Notes under the pieces: generated by a model
Seen by the model: only the letters and a program-made list of their open reading frames with translations
Database searches by the model: none
Told to the model about the DNA's origin: nothing
Position numbers and translations under genes: made by a program
Shown: positions 63,359 through 64,000 of the stretch, piece by piece
Position numbering within the stretch: position 1 is the stretch's first letter
Layout of the letters: the number at the start of each line of letters is the position of its first letter
NCBI RefSeq assembly: GCF_003269295.1
Contig: NZ_QLTT01000001.1
Coordinates: 887,635-951,634 of the forward strand
DNA: 64,000 bases
Origin: Lentzea atacamensis
GTDB taxonomy: Bacteria > Actinomycetota > Actinomycetes > Mycobacteriales > Pseudonocardiaceae
Direction of reading: 5' to 3'

Positions 63359-64000
63359 ATGCGCGCAGACCGTCTCGTCGCCACGTTGCTGCTGATGCAG
63401 GCCAGAGGCCGCATCACCGCCGCTGAGCTGGCAAAAGAGCTCGAAGTGTCCACCGCCACCGCCCGCCGCGACCTCGAGGCGCTGTCCACCGCGGGTGTCC
63501 CCGTGTACCCCCAGCCAGGTCGCGGCGGCGGCTGGTCGCTCATCGGCGGGGCCCGCACCGACCTGAGCGGGCTGACCGCGGCGGAGGCGCAGGCGTTGTT
63601 CCTGATCGCCGGACCGGCCGCTTCCGTCGCGCCGCAGGTGAAATCCGCACTGAGGAAGCTGGTGCGCGCACTGCCGCAGACGTTCCGCGCCGAAGCGGAA
63701 GCCGCGGCGTCCGCCGTCGTCGTCGACACCGCGGGCTGGGGCGACGACACGAAGGACCGGCCGGCGCTGGTGTCGGTGCTGCAACAGGCCGTGGTGCAGC
63801 AGATCAAGGTCCGCCTGACCTACCAGAAGCGCGGCTCGGCACCCACCGGGCGCGTGGTCGACCCGTGGGGACTCGTCGACAAGGACGGCATCTGGTACTT
63901 CGTCGCCGGCACCCCGCACGGCCAGCGGACGTTCCGGATCGACCGGATCCTCGGTGCGACCCTGACCGGCACGCCGTCGACGAAGCCGCCGGACTTCGAG
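63359..64000 (+). CDS. WYL-domain (YafY/DeoR-type) transcriptional regulator, 3' end beyond window
   Basis: 214 codons are visible and the frame is open at the right edge. The N-terminus MRADRLVATLLLMQARGRIT then AAELAKELEVSTATARRDLE is the YafY-type winged helix. After an insert, the WYL domain begins (QQAVVQQIKVRLTYQKRGSA, VVDPWGLVDKDGIWYFVAGT, RTFRIDRILGATLTG), with the conserved PWGLV..G.WY pattern. WYL domains sense small molecules or nucleic-acid ligands. GAGGAA lies upstream of the ATG at a rather long distance. The divergent VOC gene and shared operator indicate local repression. Confidence 0.9.
   Translation, partial: MRADRLVATLLLMQARGRITAAELAKELEVSTATARRDLEALSTAGVPVYPQPGRGGGWSLIGGARTDLSGLTAAEAQALFLIAGPAASVAPQVKSALRKLVRALPQTFRAEAEAAASAVVVDTAGWGDDTKDRPALVSVLQQAVVQQIKVRLTYQKRGSAPTGRVVDPWGLVDKDGIWYFVAGTPHGQRTFRIDRILGATLTGTPSTKPPDFE

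Overview
The window reads as chromosome of a high-GC, mycelial-type actinomycete. GC-rich third codon positions, many GTG/TTG starts, Tat-type leaders, a SARP/AfsR-like regulator, DUF6292 and DUF6928 proteins, a Spo0M homologue, class F sortase and WYL regulators fit Pseudonocardiales (Lentzea/Saccharothrix/Amycolatopsis type). The genus is inference. I see no rRNA, tRNA, CRISPR array, transposase or prophage; this is mostly metabolic, regulatory and secretory gene content.

Layout. 1-9762: a hemicellulose-utilisation locus with a solute-binding lipoprotein, two permeases, a GH115 alpha-glucuronidase and a cut-off secreted protein on the minus strand, facing a LacI regulator and GH3 glycosidase; a LacI-type operator lies between. 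9813-12286: small membrane protein, beta-carbonic anhydrase and SulP anion transporter. 12325-19637: DUF6928, an MFS exporter with a fused cytosolic domain, an AfsR-like regulator, a small secreted protein, a secondary nuclease/phosphatase and DUF1905. 19713-25700: an iron-box-controlled operon of a ferric-iron ABC transporter whose last gene encodes an adenylation-carrier-membrane acyltransferase fusion. 25684-29460: a hypothetical gene, a repeat-rich non-coding stretch and a TetR/MMPL exporter pair with two operators.

29457-34219: DUF6292, Spo0M, two CNNM/CorC-type membrane proteins, a divergent MerR regulator and a Tat-exported Rieske protein. 34411-42537: an IlvD/Edd dehydratase, a secreted beta-helix protein, a frameshifted membrane protein gene, a His-rich 61-residue protein, class F sortase with DUF4397 partner, PfkB kinase, a Cys-rich protein and a GAF regulator. 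42556-44498: palindrome, ExaC-type aldehyde dehydrogenase and DUF779. 44508-49721: DUF2199, acetoacetate decarboxylase-like protein, two alpha/beta hydrolases, an SnoaL-like protein and a GH18 chitinase with a DasR-type site. 49770-53733: a UppP remnant, two tandem SDR paralogues with a TetR regulator and paired palindromes, a GbsR/MarR regulator and a shortened flavoprotein. 53745-58557: PhoD phosphatase co-translated with a seven-repeat propeller-like protein, an aldo/keto reductase/MerR pair and a MOSC protein. 58606-64000: phosphatase/DUF1304/cupin operon, LuxR regulator, FAD monooxygenase, SLOG-like protein, glyoxalase-fold protein and a WYL regulator cut by the right edge.

Two themes recur. 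Many regulators sit divergently from their likely targets with clear palindromes between them. Convergent genes are packed tightly: 10 of 14 convergent pairs overlap at their 3' ends, three of them sharing one CTAG that is a stop codon on both strands. The least conventional system is the iron transporter operon ending in the adenylation-carrier-acyltransferase fusion.
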